DNA of 64,000 nt from Micropruina sp. (GTDB lineage Bacteria; Actinomycetota; Actinomycetes; Propionibacteriales; Propionibacteriaceae): NCBI GenBank assembly GCA_016716635.1, contig JADJVZ010000011.1, positions 930,001-994,000 of the forward strand, read 5' to 3'. The notes under the pieces are model-generated. The model was not told where the DNA came from, searched no databases, and saw only the letters and a program-made list of their open reading frames with translations. Shown one piece after another: positions 9,901-19,455 of this stretch. A program made the translations under genes and the position numbers. Position 1 is the first letter of the stretch. Every line of letters begins with the position of its first letter.

Positions 9901-12900
9901 GGATCGATGACACCGTTGTTGTTGACGTCGCTCCACACCTGGTTGCCGACGCTGTACAGCGGGCACTTCACCATGATGGAGACGTCGTTCGAGCGGATCG
10001 GCAGCAGCACCTGATCGATTCGCGCACCGAACGTGTTGGTGTACACGGCGCTGCAGTCGGCGTTCTCGGTATCCAGGGTCAGGCTGATCGTCTTGGTCGC
10101 CTCAGGTGCCACAATTCGCCGGCGCCCGTGACGACGACGTACACGGCAGTCACGTCGTAGGCAGTCTTCGGGCAACCCGCGTCCGTGCCCACGCCATTGA
10201 CCACGGTGCCGCCCACGGCGCTGCACCAGCTGGTCAAGGTGTAGGAGTTGTTTGGATCACGCGAGATTGACGCCGGGGCATCCGCTGTCACGTAGTAGGC
10301 GGACGCGCCGGTGACACCAACGAACCCGAGTTGGCCGTCAAAGTTGGAGGCCGGGCTGCGGGCGTCGCCGACAGTCGACGGGGTGGCTCCGTTGTCCCCC
10401 GAACCGGAAGCCGGCTCGTTGGTCCCATCGCCGTTGTAGGGCAAGACGTCCACGAACCGCATCCCCGTCAGCCTGGTGTTGCCCTGATTGGTGTAGGCCA
10501 GCGAGAACGTCATGTTGCCCTTGGCGTCCACGGTGGGAACGTTGGTCGAGTCAAAGTCGAACCCGATCATGGAGCAGCGGGCCTGCCAGGCGACGAGTTC
10601 CGCCCCGGTGAGGGTGGTGCCGTCGGCGTAGATCTCGCACGGACCGTTCTCAGCTGCCACCGTCTTGATGATGGCGCCCTTGTCGGACGAGAGCGGCAGG
10701 TAGGACATCGCTGTGGAGGCCGCGGACTGGACACTGGCGGACGGCGAAGAGCCAGGCACGAATCCGCCGGTCGCCGTGTCCCACGGCTGAGTGCCGCTGC
10801 TGGTGACGGTTGCCTTGTTCGCTAGCGCGGCGTAGGAGTTGGCGATGGCGACGGCGCCGGTCACCCGCACCGTGATGGTGATGGAATCAGCCCAGCCGCC
10901 GGGCAAGCCGGCGGGCAGGGGCCCTGTGTCCACCGCGGGATTTGGCTCGCTCATCTGACACACAATGTCGCCTGTGCTACCCACCGCTGGTGAAACGCAG
11001 GTGGCTCCGGGCGTGCTGGGCCCGCTGTCGAGGCTCACAAAGGTGTATTGGGCTGGGAGCGTGTCGGTCATGACGACGTTGGTGAGGGCCTCAATGGTGG
11101 CGCCTACCGCTGACATGTCAATCTTGAACTGGACGAGCCCGCCGTTGTCGACAATGTCGAAGACGCCGGCCATGTTGGTCTTCGAAACCGCCGGCTTGAC
11201 GTCGGCGATCGTGACGCGGTCGGTGTCGTAGTCGCCGCGCTTTTGGGTCATCGCGGCCGTGATGGGCGCGGTCGCGCCGCCGGGATCCAGCGACGAGTAG
11301 GTCGTTCCCAGTGGGTTCTCGTTGACTGCCGAGTACGGCCGGCCACACCAGCCGAGGTAGGACGGCAGCGTGGTGAGGTCCCCGCCGACGGCCGCGTTGA
11401 GGCCGGGTATCGTGGCATTACCAAGGTCCAGGTTGCCGGGGGACAAGATCGGCCTGCAGGTGGTGATGGCTGGCTTGCCGGCGGCCGGGTCCCAAGCGCC
11501 GAAGCTCCGCGACGAGTGGAGATACACAGACTTGTCGTTGTGGTTCACGGCAAGGTCGTTGCCGATCACGCCCGCGACGTTCAGGAAGAAGCCAGCGTTG
11601 GCCAGCGGGACTTGCGTCCCCAGGACCCCCTTGGCGATCCCGATGGTGTTGCGCCAGGGGAAAGAGCCCTCGGTCCGTACCCGCACCATGTTGTAGTGGT
11701 AGAGACCATCGGCCCCGGGGGTCACGCTCTTGGAGTCGACCCAGGTGCGCGTGGCCGCGTTGTTGCACTCGTTATTGTTCTGCTTGACGTCACCGTTCTC
11801 ACGGTTCTCGGTCAAGACGTTCGTGTTGACGGTGGTGTCGAGCGCGTACTCGATGTGCACCTTGAGCCCGAGCGCCGCCATCTCCGCGAGGCTGTACGCA
11901 TCGATCTGAGGATCCGCGGCGTTGCCGAGGTAATTGCCGCCCGTGTTGGGACCTATGACGAGGTTCTCGAGCGTCCCGGTTGGGGTCGCCATCTCGCGGC
12001 TGGTGAGCGCGCCGAATCCCGCCGAGATGTTGTCGTAGTGCAAGCGCTCGAAGGCCGGCATCTGCCGAAGCTTCACCTGGTCAGCATTCCACGTCAAACA
12101 GCCGTGGATCGGGGCGTCAGTGGTGCCCGAGGCAGGCTCGGACGTGGAGACGTAGAGCTGCATGTTCACCGGCATCCCACGGGAGACCAGGCCATTGCCC
12201 GACCACGGCGTCACGGCGGAGCCGGTTGTGAAGTTCGCCCCGTAAGACCGGGTCATCGCATGATCGGGGCTCCACGACGTTGCCCCCGTTCTGGGTGTAG
12301 CTGAGCTCGACGTAGTTGGCGGCAAGCTGGGCGTAGTGGCTGAACCAGGTTGACGAGGTGCCGCTGCCGCCCGGGGGCGGGGGCGTCCCCCCGATCGTGA
12401 AATGGGTGGAGTTGTCGGTGGTGGAAGGCTCGGCCGCGGTGCTGGAGCCTTTGACCCCAATCGGGGTCAAGGTTGTTGCGTTGACCGCCTTCGAAGCGTC
12501 GTCCGACGAGATCGAGTTGTCAAAGGGTGCTACCACGCCATCGTTAGCCGCGGCTGCGGCTTGGACGCCAGCCTCCGGCAGCCAGACCACAATCTGCCCT
12601 GTGATGATGGTGCCTTTAGCGTCCACGGGGGTCAGGCTGTAGCTGCCACCAACGATCGTGATCTTCCACACCGGGTAGGCGGAGCCGAGGTTGGAGGCGC
12701 AAGAGCCCGTCCAGTCCGACGGAGCGTCAGGTAACAGGCCATTGGCGGCCACCGACGGACCGCAGTTCGTGCCGACCACACCGGCCGCCGACATCTGCGA
12801 TGCGGTAGCCAGCGTCGTGCCGGCGGGGGCGGTCCAGAAGTGATCGTAGAACTCCTGGGGGGCGGAGGCATCTAGTTGCCCGGCGCCCTTGGAAGGGAAC

Positions 12901-13618
12901 GAGAGTGCGGAGAGGTTCTGCAAGGTAATGGGGAAGTTGACCACGTAGCCCCGGGCACCAGTGGCGTCCGTGACCAGGCCGGAGGCCTTCGGGGCACCTT
13001 TCACGAAGTTACCAGCCGGTGCCTCGGAGACGGCGGCGGCGAGTGGCGTCGAGGTGGCGTCGACCGACCCGTTGGTGTCACTCATCACCACGTGAGCAGT
13101 CAGCGGCGATCCGTCTTGGCCCATGCCAAGTTTCACGGTGGGCTTGATGGTTCCATGCGAACCTTCGGCCACGTCACCGATGACACAGGTCAAGGTGAGC
13201 CCGTCAGCGCTGATTGTTGATCCCACGCCGCAGCCGGCGAACATCCCAGTCTGATCAGGGTTCCATGTCATCGCCGCCTTGGCGGGGTCGGCACTGTCGA
13301 GCGTCACCTTCAACACGACCTTCGTGGCGGCGGCCTCGTTGACGTTCCAGTCGATCCGGTAGGCGAAGAGATCGAAGGTGCGCACGACGCGGTTGTTGGG
13401 CCCCTTGTCGAGGCCGGGGGTGTGCGCCCCAGTCCGTCGTCCAGGGGATCGCTGGGGCTGAAGGCCGCCGTTCCGTCCCACAGGAGGGTCATCACGACCT
13501 CGTTCTGGCTCGCCGCCACTGCGGGCGGCGTGGCGAGGGCGACAGACCCACCGATCAGCAGCATGCTCAACAGCACGCTGGCCAAGCCTCTACCTTGACG
13601 ACCAGTTGGTCTTTGCAT
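6936..13618 (-). pseudogene. Giant repetitive cell-wall surface protein (SdrD-B-like/DUF11 repeats, LAKTG anchor), frameshifted
   Basis: One ~2,227-codon gene split over three frames. It starts at 13618 with a classical signal peptide (hydrophobic core, then PPAVAAS), preceded by a GGTGAGG site. Frame changes occur at the CCCC run 13427-13430 (one base missing), the GGGG run 12266-12269 (one base extra) and the AATT stretch about 10113-10117 (one base missing). Restoring them gives continuous text across each joint. The N-terminal ~1,150 residues are beta-rich extracellular sequence. Three repeats follow, each pairing an SdrD-B-like module (GNQVW-x-D-x-NNNG, DKNGDGKPDD, YLVAVAASNF) with a DUF11-like module (NIGDLVTFNIEVFNQGD). 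The C-terminus has LAKTG, a hydrophobic helix and RRRIR. LAxTG is the motif linked to class E sortases. It is probably a wall-anchored stalk or adhesin; no sortase gene is in the window. It may be intact in the living genome. Confidence 0.85.
7044..9950 (-). repeat. Three tandem 969-bp coding repeats
   Basis: The units 9950-8982, 8981-8013 and 8012-7044 keep an exact 969-nt (323-codon) period. I measured it on matching bases at 9951, 8982 and 8013, and again at 8021 versus 7052. Each unit encodes one SdrD-B-like and one DUF11-like module and ends in a DIAS-x-x-TP motif. The high similarity could allow copy-number change by recombination or an assembly collapse. Confidence 0.85.
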
Positions 13619-14890
13619 GGCGATTCACCCTCACCTAAACAACCCCGCCCCCCTCCTGAGCTCCTGGAAATGAACCCCGGGTCGAGCGAAAATCTAGCAC
13701 AAGGCACCCCGGGGGCACCTCTTTGTTGCCGAAGATTTGATCCCGCGATCGGGACCCAAACGAACCATCGGCGCCTATTGACATTTCAATGTTGAACCGT
13801 CCAGAGATCATTGCGTCGGTGAACTAAGGCAGCCTCGGAACCTAGAGTCCGTTGCGGGGGCTTCCCGGGCATACTCTCGCGACGCATGCCCGGTAGCGCG
13901 CTCCCAGTCGTGCAACCAGGGCTCTCGTCCGCGCTATGACGTCCGCCTGGCGCCCTGCAGCTCCGAGGTCGTACACACCATCTCAGCATCGCGGAGAAGG
14001 TTCACGCGAGGCCAGGCAGTCCGGCGCCGACAACCGATTCCAGGGCTATTTGGGCGCTTGCGGAAGCGAAAAGACCCTTTGGCACCTGACGGTCGCATGC
14101 CGGGCATAGGACCGCGCATTTCCCTTGACGCCGGGATGGCGGTCGCCCCTGACGTTGTCAGTTGAGGGCTGGGAGGCCAGTCGGCGTCGGACTGAGCGAT
14201 GGGGGAGGCTCTGCGGCCAGGGGCACAGCGTCGCAGGAGTCAACGCTCGGCGACCTGGCGAGGTGATTTCTCGTGCGTGTTGGCTTGGCCCGAGGGCTAG
14301 ACGCCCGACCGAAATTCAGGAACTCCTCACACCTAGTGGCGTATCGAGACACAATGAAAGGCGCGTCGAAGATGGACGAGACGCACTATTTCTGGGCAAT
14401 TTTGAGACCCTCATCGTTGTTCGCATGCATCCAATTGGAACTTGACCAAATTCATTCTTGAAATCATGGTGTGGTTGCCACCAGATTCTTGAAATGCAGG
14501 GGTGCCGCTAAAGGTCCGGACGCCACAATGCGGGTACCCGTCCCGCGGGGGGACGGGTGGGGGAGGGACCCGGGGTAGGGGCTGCGCACCGGCGGCTCGA
14601 CGGAACGGGCAACGTGGGGAGCCGACTCCGGAGAACGCCAAGGCTTGGCCGGGTACCTTCGAGCCGCAACGTCGGGCGACTGCGGCTAAGGACGGGTCAA
14701 CTCTGGGTTCAGGGTTCCATCCGCCACGGGCCGGTGGAGCACCGAATGGCGGGGCCCCTATTGCGGCGTGCCCGATCGGTGCCGCGGGCGAACCGGCATC
14801 TCGAACCTTCAGCGAGACTTCGTGGCCATCGGCCGGCAGCGGAGAGGGCCATTTGAGCGGCCATGAGAGCGCGCACCGACGCGAGCTACG
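13619..14890. other. About 1.27-kb interval without a supportable gene
   Basis: The first ~20 bases hold the ribosome site of the surface-protein gene (GGTGAGG on the minus strand). The rest has only short, overlapping, low-quality open frames on both strands and no motif I recognise. Patches near 13760-13800 and 14340-14510 are visibly AT-richer than the neighbourhood. An 11-bp direct repeat ATTCTTGAAAT occurs at 14454-14464 and 14485-14495. A small hairpin has arms ACCCGTCC (14536-14543) and GGACGGGT (14551-14558). It may be decayed accessory DNA. Confidence 0.5.
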
Positions 14891-15637
14891 TCAGGCGATC
14901 AACCGGGTACCAGGGCCTCCGGACGTGCCTCGCGGGGCGAGCCCGGGAACTCGCGGCAGGACCCTGTCCACCCACACCATGCGGGCAGCGGGTGCCATGG
15001 CGAGTGACCAGGCGACCGAGGCCAGGATGTCGGTTGGATAGTGAACGGCGTCGATAGACAAGGCGAGCGCCACGCAGGCGGTCAGGATCGTACCGACAGT
15101 GACCACCACGTGGTGCCAGCGCGTGCCCGTTGCGACGTAGGCGAGCGCGATCACCAGGGCCACGATGAAGGCCGTGTGTCCGCTCGGGAAGGACGCATCG
15201 GTCTGCGGCGGGTAGAACGGGTACGGCAAAGCCTCGATGTCCGGACGCCCGCGCTGCACGATCACCTTGATGAGCTCTGACGGAATCCACGTCAAGGCGA
15301 CGACTCCCGCAAACGCCACGGCCGTGAGCAGGTTGCACACCTTCCAGATCACGCCAGCCAGAACAGCCGTCATCGCGATGGAAGGCAACGGCTCGAAAAT
15401 CTGATAGATCGCTGAGCAGAGCGCCCCGATCCAGCCGGTGTGAAGCGAGTTCATGGCCACCGCAACGCGCAGGTCAAACCCGGGTGTCAGCGAGAGGCCC
15501 ACCCCAACTTGGAGCACGAACATGGCGAGGGCGATCCCCACGACCCGCCAAGGGTTCAGGGGCGGCCGAAAGATCCCGAGCTCGTCCGACGGTTCGAGGG
15601 ACCGACGGGGAATCGGTGAACTCATGGGTTGCACCAT
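14891..15637 (-). CDS. PAP2-family membrane phosphatase
   Basis: An integral-membrane phosphatase of the type 2 phosphatidic-acid phosphatase superfamily, acting on lipid phosphates or undecaprenyl pyrophosphate at the membrane's outer face. The 248 residues contain several hydrophobic helices and the family signature in order: a KVIVQRGRP stretch (motif 1, K-x6-RP), FPSGH (motif 2) and SIDAVHYPTDI (motif 3, with the catalytic His). The C-terminal tail is basic and Gly/Pro-rich. The start at 15637 gives a ~35-residue cytosolic lead before the first helix. It stands alone between the gene-poor interval and the toxin-antitoxin pair. The exact substrate cannot be told from sequence. Confidence 0.88.
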   Translation of the reverse strand: MVQPMSSPIPRRSLEPSDELGIFRPPLNPWRVVGIALAMFVLQVGVGLSLTPGFDLRVAVAMNSLHTGWIGALCSAIYQIFEPLPSIAMTAVLAGVIWKVCNLLTAVAFAGVVALTWIPSELIKVIVQRGRPDIEALPYPFYPPQTDASFPSGHTAFIVALVIALAYVATGTRWHHVVVTVGTILTACVALALSIDAVHYPTDILASVAWSLAMAPAARMVWVDRVLPRVPGLAPRGTSGGPGTRLIA

Positions 15638-15893
15638 TCTCTTCTAGGGTTCTGGGCGCGCCACCTGACGATCCGACAAGACGACCACGCTGGGTTGGCG
15701 GCCGACGAACGCAGGGCGACGTCATCCGGACAAGGCTAGCCTTCGGACCCCTCGCTCCACACCATGTTCGTGAGCGCGAATCCATCGCGTCCCACCACGA
15801 AGCCAGCAATCTGAACGAGCGGTGCAAGCAACTCGAAGAACCGCCGGCGAAGCTGCTTGGTTCGTCCGCTCGACCCACCTGCCGGGGGGCAAG

Positions 15894-15908
15894 TGTGTAC
15901 ACATATGT
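15894..15908. promoter_or_regulatory. Candidate operator of the toxin-antitoxin pair
   Basis: Two overlapping perfect palindromes, TGTGTACACA (15894-15903) and ACATATGT (15901-15908), lie 24 nt before the antitoxin start. Phd/YefM antitoxins normally bind such short palindromes over their own promoter. The AT-rich stretch TATGTAACTATG could hold the -10 element. Confidence 0.55.
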
Positions 15909-15931
15909 AACTATGTCTTACACTGATTCCC

Positions 15932-16195
15932 ATGAACACGGTGACAAGCGAAGTCACGACCCGCGAACTTCGAGAACACTTGGCGGACGTCTTGGGACGG
16001 GCCATGTATGCGGGGGAGCGAATTGGGGTGACCCGCAACGGCAAACTCACCGCCATTGTCATCGGCGTCGACGACCTGGAGGCACTGGAAGACTTCGAGA
16101 TGGCACAGGACCTTGCCGCTTATCGCGAGGCCAAAGCAGCCGATGATGGGGGTCGGGTTTCTCTCGATCAGCTGCGCCGCGACCTGTCGCGATGA
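15932..16195 (+). CDS. Phd/YefM-family antitoxin
   Basis: An 87-residue type II antitoxin. The N-terminal half has the Phd/YefM DNA-binding fold pattern: SEVTTRELREHLADVLGRA, then ERIGVTRNGKLTAIVI. It is followed by DLEALED and a charged C-terminal tail (LAAYREAKAAD) expected to wrap the toxin. It overlaps the toxin gene by 4 nt (ATGA), the usual coupling for such pairs, and palindromes upstream suggest autoregulation. By family logic it neutralises the RelE-type mRNA interferase encoded next and represses the operon. Confidence 0.92.
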   Translation: MNTVTSEVTTRELREHLADVLGRAMYAGERIGVTRNGKLTAIVIGVDDLEALEDFEMAQDLAAYREAKAADDGGRVSLDQLRRDLSR

Positions 16196-16452
16196 CTTAT
16201 CAGATCGTATTCACCACCGCGGCCGCCCGCGAGATCCGCAAGCTGCCGCGTCTACTCCAAGGCCGCATCCTCGATGCCATCCAGGACTTGGGCGCGGACC
16301 CACGTCCGCATGGCTCAAAGAAGTTGGTGGGCGAGACTTCGGCCTGGCGTATCCGCGTCGGCGACTATCGCGTGATCTACGAGGTTCTCGATGAGGTGAT
16401 GCTCATCACCGTGGTCCGGGCGCGCCATCGTCGCGAGGTCTACGCGCGATAG
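16192..16452 (+). CDS. RelE/ParE-superfamily toxin
   Basis: An 86-residue RelE-like protein. The opening YQIVFTTAAAREIRKLP and the core GSKKLVGE-x-x-AWRIRVGDYRVIYEV are diagnostic of the RelE/ParE fold, ending in VRARHRREVY. The Arg-rich core and C-terminal His/Arg/Tyr fit a ribosome-dependent mRNA interferase (RelE) better than a gyrase inhibitor (ParE), although the assignment within the superfamily is inference. It is translationally coupled to the antitoxin. Its last ~47 bp overlap the 3' end of the convergent Nudix gene. Confidence 0.92.
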   Translation: MTYQIVFTTAAAREIRKLPRLLQGRILDAIQDLGADPRPHGSKKLVGETSAWRIRVGDYRVIYEVLDEVMLITVVRARHRREVYAR

Positions 16453-17038
16453 CAGGTGGTGGTTGTACCGGGGAGCTTGTTCCCAGCCCCACAGTTGTCA
16501 TAATGTCGCTTATCGGACACTTGGTTACCTCGAGAGGAAGGCTTCCCCGGGACTGTTTCCCAACCGAAACAAGCTGAATGTGTGGCTTGGCTGCCCTGGC
16601 GGGCTTCAGCGCCCACATTCGGTTTGATTTGGGAGCCAAGACAGATTGGACGATCGCCCGCACGATCGGACCATCGCCATCGAGCCACGGCACCGAGTCG
16701 GCGTCCGCCGCGGTGAACCAACGTCCGAGGTCATGCGAATGTCCGACTACGGGGTCCGCGTCCGTTCGTGCCAGCCAGGTGCGCATGACGAGGTCACCAC
16801 CTAACGGCCAGCCAACTGGGCTCGGGCCGACCAATTCGGGTCCGGTGATAACGGCGAGTTGAAGCTCCTCACGCAATTCGCGGGACAACGCATCCAGGGG
16901 TGACTCCCCCGGCTCAACCTTGCCGCCGGGAAACTCCCACCGCCCACGTAGCGTGGACGGGTAGCTGCGGCGAACGCCATAGAACGTGGTGGGGCGGACG
17001 AGGTCGTCCACCAGCACTGCCGCCACGACCAGGATCAT
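16406..17038 (-). CDS. Nudix hydrolase (MutT-like) with C-terminal extension
   Basis: A pyrophosphohydrolase of nucleoside-diphosphate derivatives, probably a MutT/CTP-pyrophosphohydrolase type that cleanses nucleotide pools. The Nudix box is complete: GKVEPGESPLDALSRELREE matches G-x5-E-x7-RE-x2-EE. The start is placed at the ATG at 17038 (MILVVAAVL), which begins the first beta strand; the open frame runs 30 nt further upstream without need. The recognisable domain ends near PIVRAIVQSVL at about 16645. The remaining ~75 residues look unlike a conserved domain and run into the toxin gene on the other strand, so the true stop may have been lost or shifted. Confidence 0.82.
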   Translation of the reverse strand: MILVVAAVLVDDLVRPTTFYGVRRSYPSTLRGRWEFPGGKVEPGESPLDALSRELREELQLAVITGPELVGPSPVGWPLGGDLVMRTWLARTDADPVVGHSHDLGRWFTAADADSVPWLDGDGPIVRAIVQSVLAPKSNRMWALKPARAAKPHIQLVSVGKQSRGSLPLEVTKCPISDIMTTVGLGTSSPVQPPPAIARRPRDDGAPGPR

Positions 17039-17147
17039 GCGGACATCGTGCCACCACGGCGCCAACAAGGCTCTACTACCACCCGTAGGAGATTGAGGGC
17101 TAAACTAGTTTCCGTTGTATCAATCCTCAAAGGAGTTGTTTCTAGAT

Positions 17148-17735
17148 ATGAAGCGCAGCGCACTCGACCAGCTAGTTTCGTGGGTCGGTTTCGCCCTCGC
17201 GGCGGTCCTCCTCGTGGCGGGCGGCCTGCTTGTTTGGGCCAGCACGTTCATCTCAGGGCAGGTCAGCTCCCAGCTGTCCGCCGAGAAGATCACCATGCCG
17301 GCCGCGGCCGCCTACGCATCGTTCAGCGCGGCGGACAAGGCTGCCCTCGATCCGTACCAAGGCCAACTGATGACCACCGGCGACCAGGCTGAGGCCTTCG
17401 CCGACCACTACATCCTCGTTCACATGAACGCCTCTTCGGGCGGCAAGACCTACAACGAGATCTCCGGCCAGTACCAGACCCTGAGCAAGGACGCCAGTGC
17501 GGACCCCGCCAAGGTCAAGGCTCTGGGCGACCTCCGCCAGACCCTCTTCATGGGCGACACCTTGCGCGGCATGCTGCTCAACGCTTACGCGTTCGGCACG
17601 ATGGCCAAGATCGCTATGTTCGCTGCCATCGGCGCCTTCATTGGCGGCATCGCGCTCGCCGTGCTGGGCTTCCTGGGCCTGCGTCATTCCAAGGACGCCA
17701 CCGAAGAGGTCTTCGTTCCTCAGGCCACCGCGTAA
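17148..17735 (+). CDS. Conserved actinobacterial two-helix membrane protein
   Basis: A 195-residue protein with one N-terminal helix (VGFALAAVLLVAGGLLVWA), an extracytoplasmic domain of ~110 residues and one C-terminal helix (MFAAIGAFIGGIALAVLGFLGL). Motifs AEKITMP and DKAALDPYQGQ-x-x-TTGDQAEAFADHYI match a family often labelled 'aromatic ring-opening dioxygenase LigA' in actinobacterial genomes. That label has no support here because no dioxygenase metal site is visible. The start at 17148 follows AAAGGAG by 12 nt; a TTG at 17115 has no site. It is a single gene followed by a strong terminator. Function unknown. Confidence 0.82.
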   Translation: MKRSALDQLVSWVGFALAAVLLVAGGLLVWASTFISGQVSSQLSAEKITMPAAAAYASFSAADKAALDPYQGQLMTTGDQAEAFADHYILVHMNASSGGKTYNEISGQYQTLSKDASADPAKVKALGDLRQTLFMGDTLRGMLLNAYAFGTMAKIAMFAAIGAFIGGIALAVLGFLGLRHSKDATEEVFVPQATA

Positions 17736-17750
17736 CCGCTGACACCGCAG

Positions 17751-17786
17751 AACGTGGGCTGGGGTCTTCGGACCCCAGCCCACGTT
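17751..17786 (+). terminator. Rho-independent terminator
   Basis: A 16-bp perfect stem (17751-17766 and 17771-17786) closes on a TTCG tetraloop and is followed by TGGTTTG. It sits 15 bp after the membrane-protein stop. Confidence 0.85.
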
Positions 17787-17849
17787 TGGTTTGTGGACGG
17801 ACCCACGGCTGCTGGATCTGTGGCCTCCGAAGGGGTGTCCGGAACGACA

Positions 17850-17880
17850 TCGTCCCCCGCCGGAGACCAGCGGGGGACGA
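17850..17880 (-). terminator. Probable terminator of lpd
   Basis: An 11-bp stem has arms TCGTCCCCCGC (17850-17860) and GCGGGGGACGA (17870-17880) with a 9-nt loop, 15 bp beyond the lpd stop. The following T-run on the minus strand is weak. Confidence 0.6.
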
Positions 17881-17895
17881 GTGGAGAGAGCTGGA

Positions 17896-19296
17896 TCAGA
17901 AGTTGATCATGTGGCCGGCGATACCCTCGACGGCCTCCTTGATGGCCTCGGACAGTGTCGGATGCGCGTGGATATTGCGCGCGACCTCATCGGCCGTCAG
18001 GTCCCACAGCTGCGCCAACGTCAGCTCGGGCAGCAACTCGGTGACGTCCGGGCCGATCATGTGGGCACCGAGCAGCTCGTTGTGCTTGGCGTCCGCAATC
18101 ACCTTCACGAAGCCGGTGGCATCGCCCAGGCCATGCGCCTTGCCATTGGCCATGAAGGGGAACTTCGCCACCTTGACGTCGTAGCCCTTGGCCTTGGCCT
18201 GCTCCTCGGTGTAGCCGAACGAGCCGATCTGCGGCTGGCAGTAGGTCGCCCGCGGGATCATGTCGTAGTTGATAGCCATGGTCTCGACACCGGCGATCGT
18301 CTCGGCGGCGACCACCCCCTGGGCCTCGGCGGTGTGCGCCAGGGCCAACTTCATGGTCACATCGCCGATGGCGTAGATGCCAGGGACGTTCGTCCGCATG
18401 AAATCGTCAATCGCGATGGCCCCACGCTCGGTCAGCGTCACCCCGGTGTTCTCCAGGCCGTAACCCTGCGTGCGGGGGGCGAAGCCGATCGACTGCAGCA
18501 CCTTGTCGGCCTCAAGCACCCGGGACTCTCCCCCGGCTGCCGGCGACACCGTGACGCGCACCTTGTCGCCCGTGTCGTCGATGCCTTCGACCTTCGTGGA
18601 GGTCAGCAGCGTGATGCCCAGCTTCTTGTAGGCCTTAGCCAGCTCAGCCGAGATCTCGGGGTCCTCGAGCGGCACCATGCGATCGAGGAACTCCACGATC
18701 GTGACCTTGCAGCCGTAGTTCGACAGCACGTAGGCAAACTCGGTGCCGATGGCGCCGGAACCCGCGATGATGATCGACTCGGGCACCTGATCCGACAGGA
18801 TCTGACCCTCGTAGTTCACCACCCGGTTCGACAGCGCCGTGCCGGGCAGCAACCGCGGCGTTGCGCCGGTGGCGATGATGCAGTTGTCGAAGGTGATGTC
18901 TTGGGTCTCGCCGCCGTCGGTGGTCACGCGCAGCGTTTTGGCGTCGAGGAAGGTGCCCCAGCCGTTGAACTCCTTGATGCCGTTCTTCTTCATCAAGAAG
19001 TGGATGCCGTTCACCATCCGACCAGAGACCGCCCGCGAACGGCTGAAGGCCTTGCCGAAGTCGAAGGTCACGTCACCGGAGATGCCGAAGGTTTCCTTCT
19101 CAGCGTGGAAGATGTGCGCCAACTCAGCGTTGCGCAGCAGGGCCTTGGTGGGAATGCACCCGACATTGAGGCACACACCGCCCCACCACTGCTTCTCGAT
19201 GATGGCCGTCTTCTTGCCCAGTTGTGCGGCGCGAATGGCCGCCACGTACCCGCCGGGACCGGCTCCGAGGACAACGACGTCGAAGTGTTCGCTCAT
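17896..19296 (-). CDS. lpd: Dihydrolipoyl dehydrogenase
   Basis: FAD flavoprotein that reoxidises dihydrolipoamide in pyruvate/2-oxoglutarate dehydrogenase complexes, passing electrons to NAD. The N-terminus DVVVLGAGPGGYVAAIRAAQLG binds FAD. GGVCLNVGCIPTKALL holds the redox-active cysteine pair. IIIAGSGAIGTEFAYV is the NAD-binding GxGxxG, and the C-terminal interface motif HAHPTLSEA carries the catalytic His-Glu. The start is set at the ATG at 19296 (MSEHFDVVV), giving 466 residues, the usual size; the longer frame to 19434 adds 46 unconserved residues. It is not next to lipoyl-acyltransferase genes. Confidence 0.97.
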   Translation of the reverse strand: MSEHFDVVVLGAGPGGYVAAIRAAQLGKKTAIIEKQWWGGVCLNVGCIPTKALLRNAELAHIFHAEKETFGISGDVTFDFGKAFSRSRAVSGRMVNGIHFLMKKNGIKEFNGWGTFLDAKTLRVTTDGGETQDITFDNCIIATGATPRLLPGTALSNRVVNYEGQILSDQVPESIIIAGSGAIGTEFAYVLSNYGCKVTIVEFLDRMVPLEDPEISAELAKAYKKLGITLLTSTKVEGIDDTGDKVRVTVSPAAGGESRVLEADKVLQSIGFAPRTQGYGLENTGVTLTERGAIAIDDFMRTNVPGIYAIGDVTMKLALAHTAEAQGVVAAETIAGVETMAINYDMIPRATYCQPQIGSFGYTEEQAKAKGYDVKVAKFPFMANGKAHGLGDATGFVKVIADAKHNELLGAHMIGPDVTELLPELTLAQLWDLTADEVARNIHAHPTLSEAIKEAVEGIAGHMINF

Positions 19297-19455
19297 GGGC
19301 GTCACTGTATCGAGACCAAGCAACCACCGCACGGTCGCCCACCGCCTCCGAGACACCGGACGAGCGGCGGCCAATTCCGCCATCCCCCGCTCCGCGGCAC
19401 CTCTGCCGACGGATCCCAGGCCGCAATATTTCATATGTGAGATAGAGTATGGCTC

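Noticed and set aside
7386..10160. Long plus-strand frames opposite the surface-protein repeats (for example 7386-8603 and 8703-10160)
   Set aside because: They are the complement of the repetitive minus-strand gene; Val/His/Arg-rich text with no fold.
12266..13430. Programmed frameshifting in the surface-protein gene
   Set aside because: The shift sites lack slippery heptamers and go in opposite directions; indels are simpler.
14502..15041. 179-codon plus-strand open frame
   Set aside because: Composition is Gly/Arg/Pro-rich without motifs and it overlaps the real PAP2 gene antisense.
17148..17735. Aromatic ring-opening dioxygenase LigA
   Set aside because: The name circulates for this family, but the protein is a two-helix membrane protein with no metal site.
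17791..19440. 549-codon plus-strand frame opposite lpd
   Set aside because: It mirrors the high-GC codon pattern of lpd and has no ribosome site or motif.
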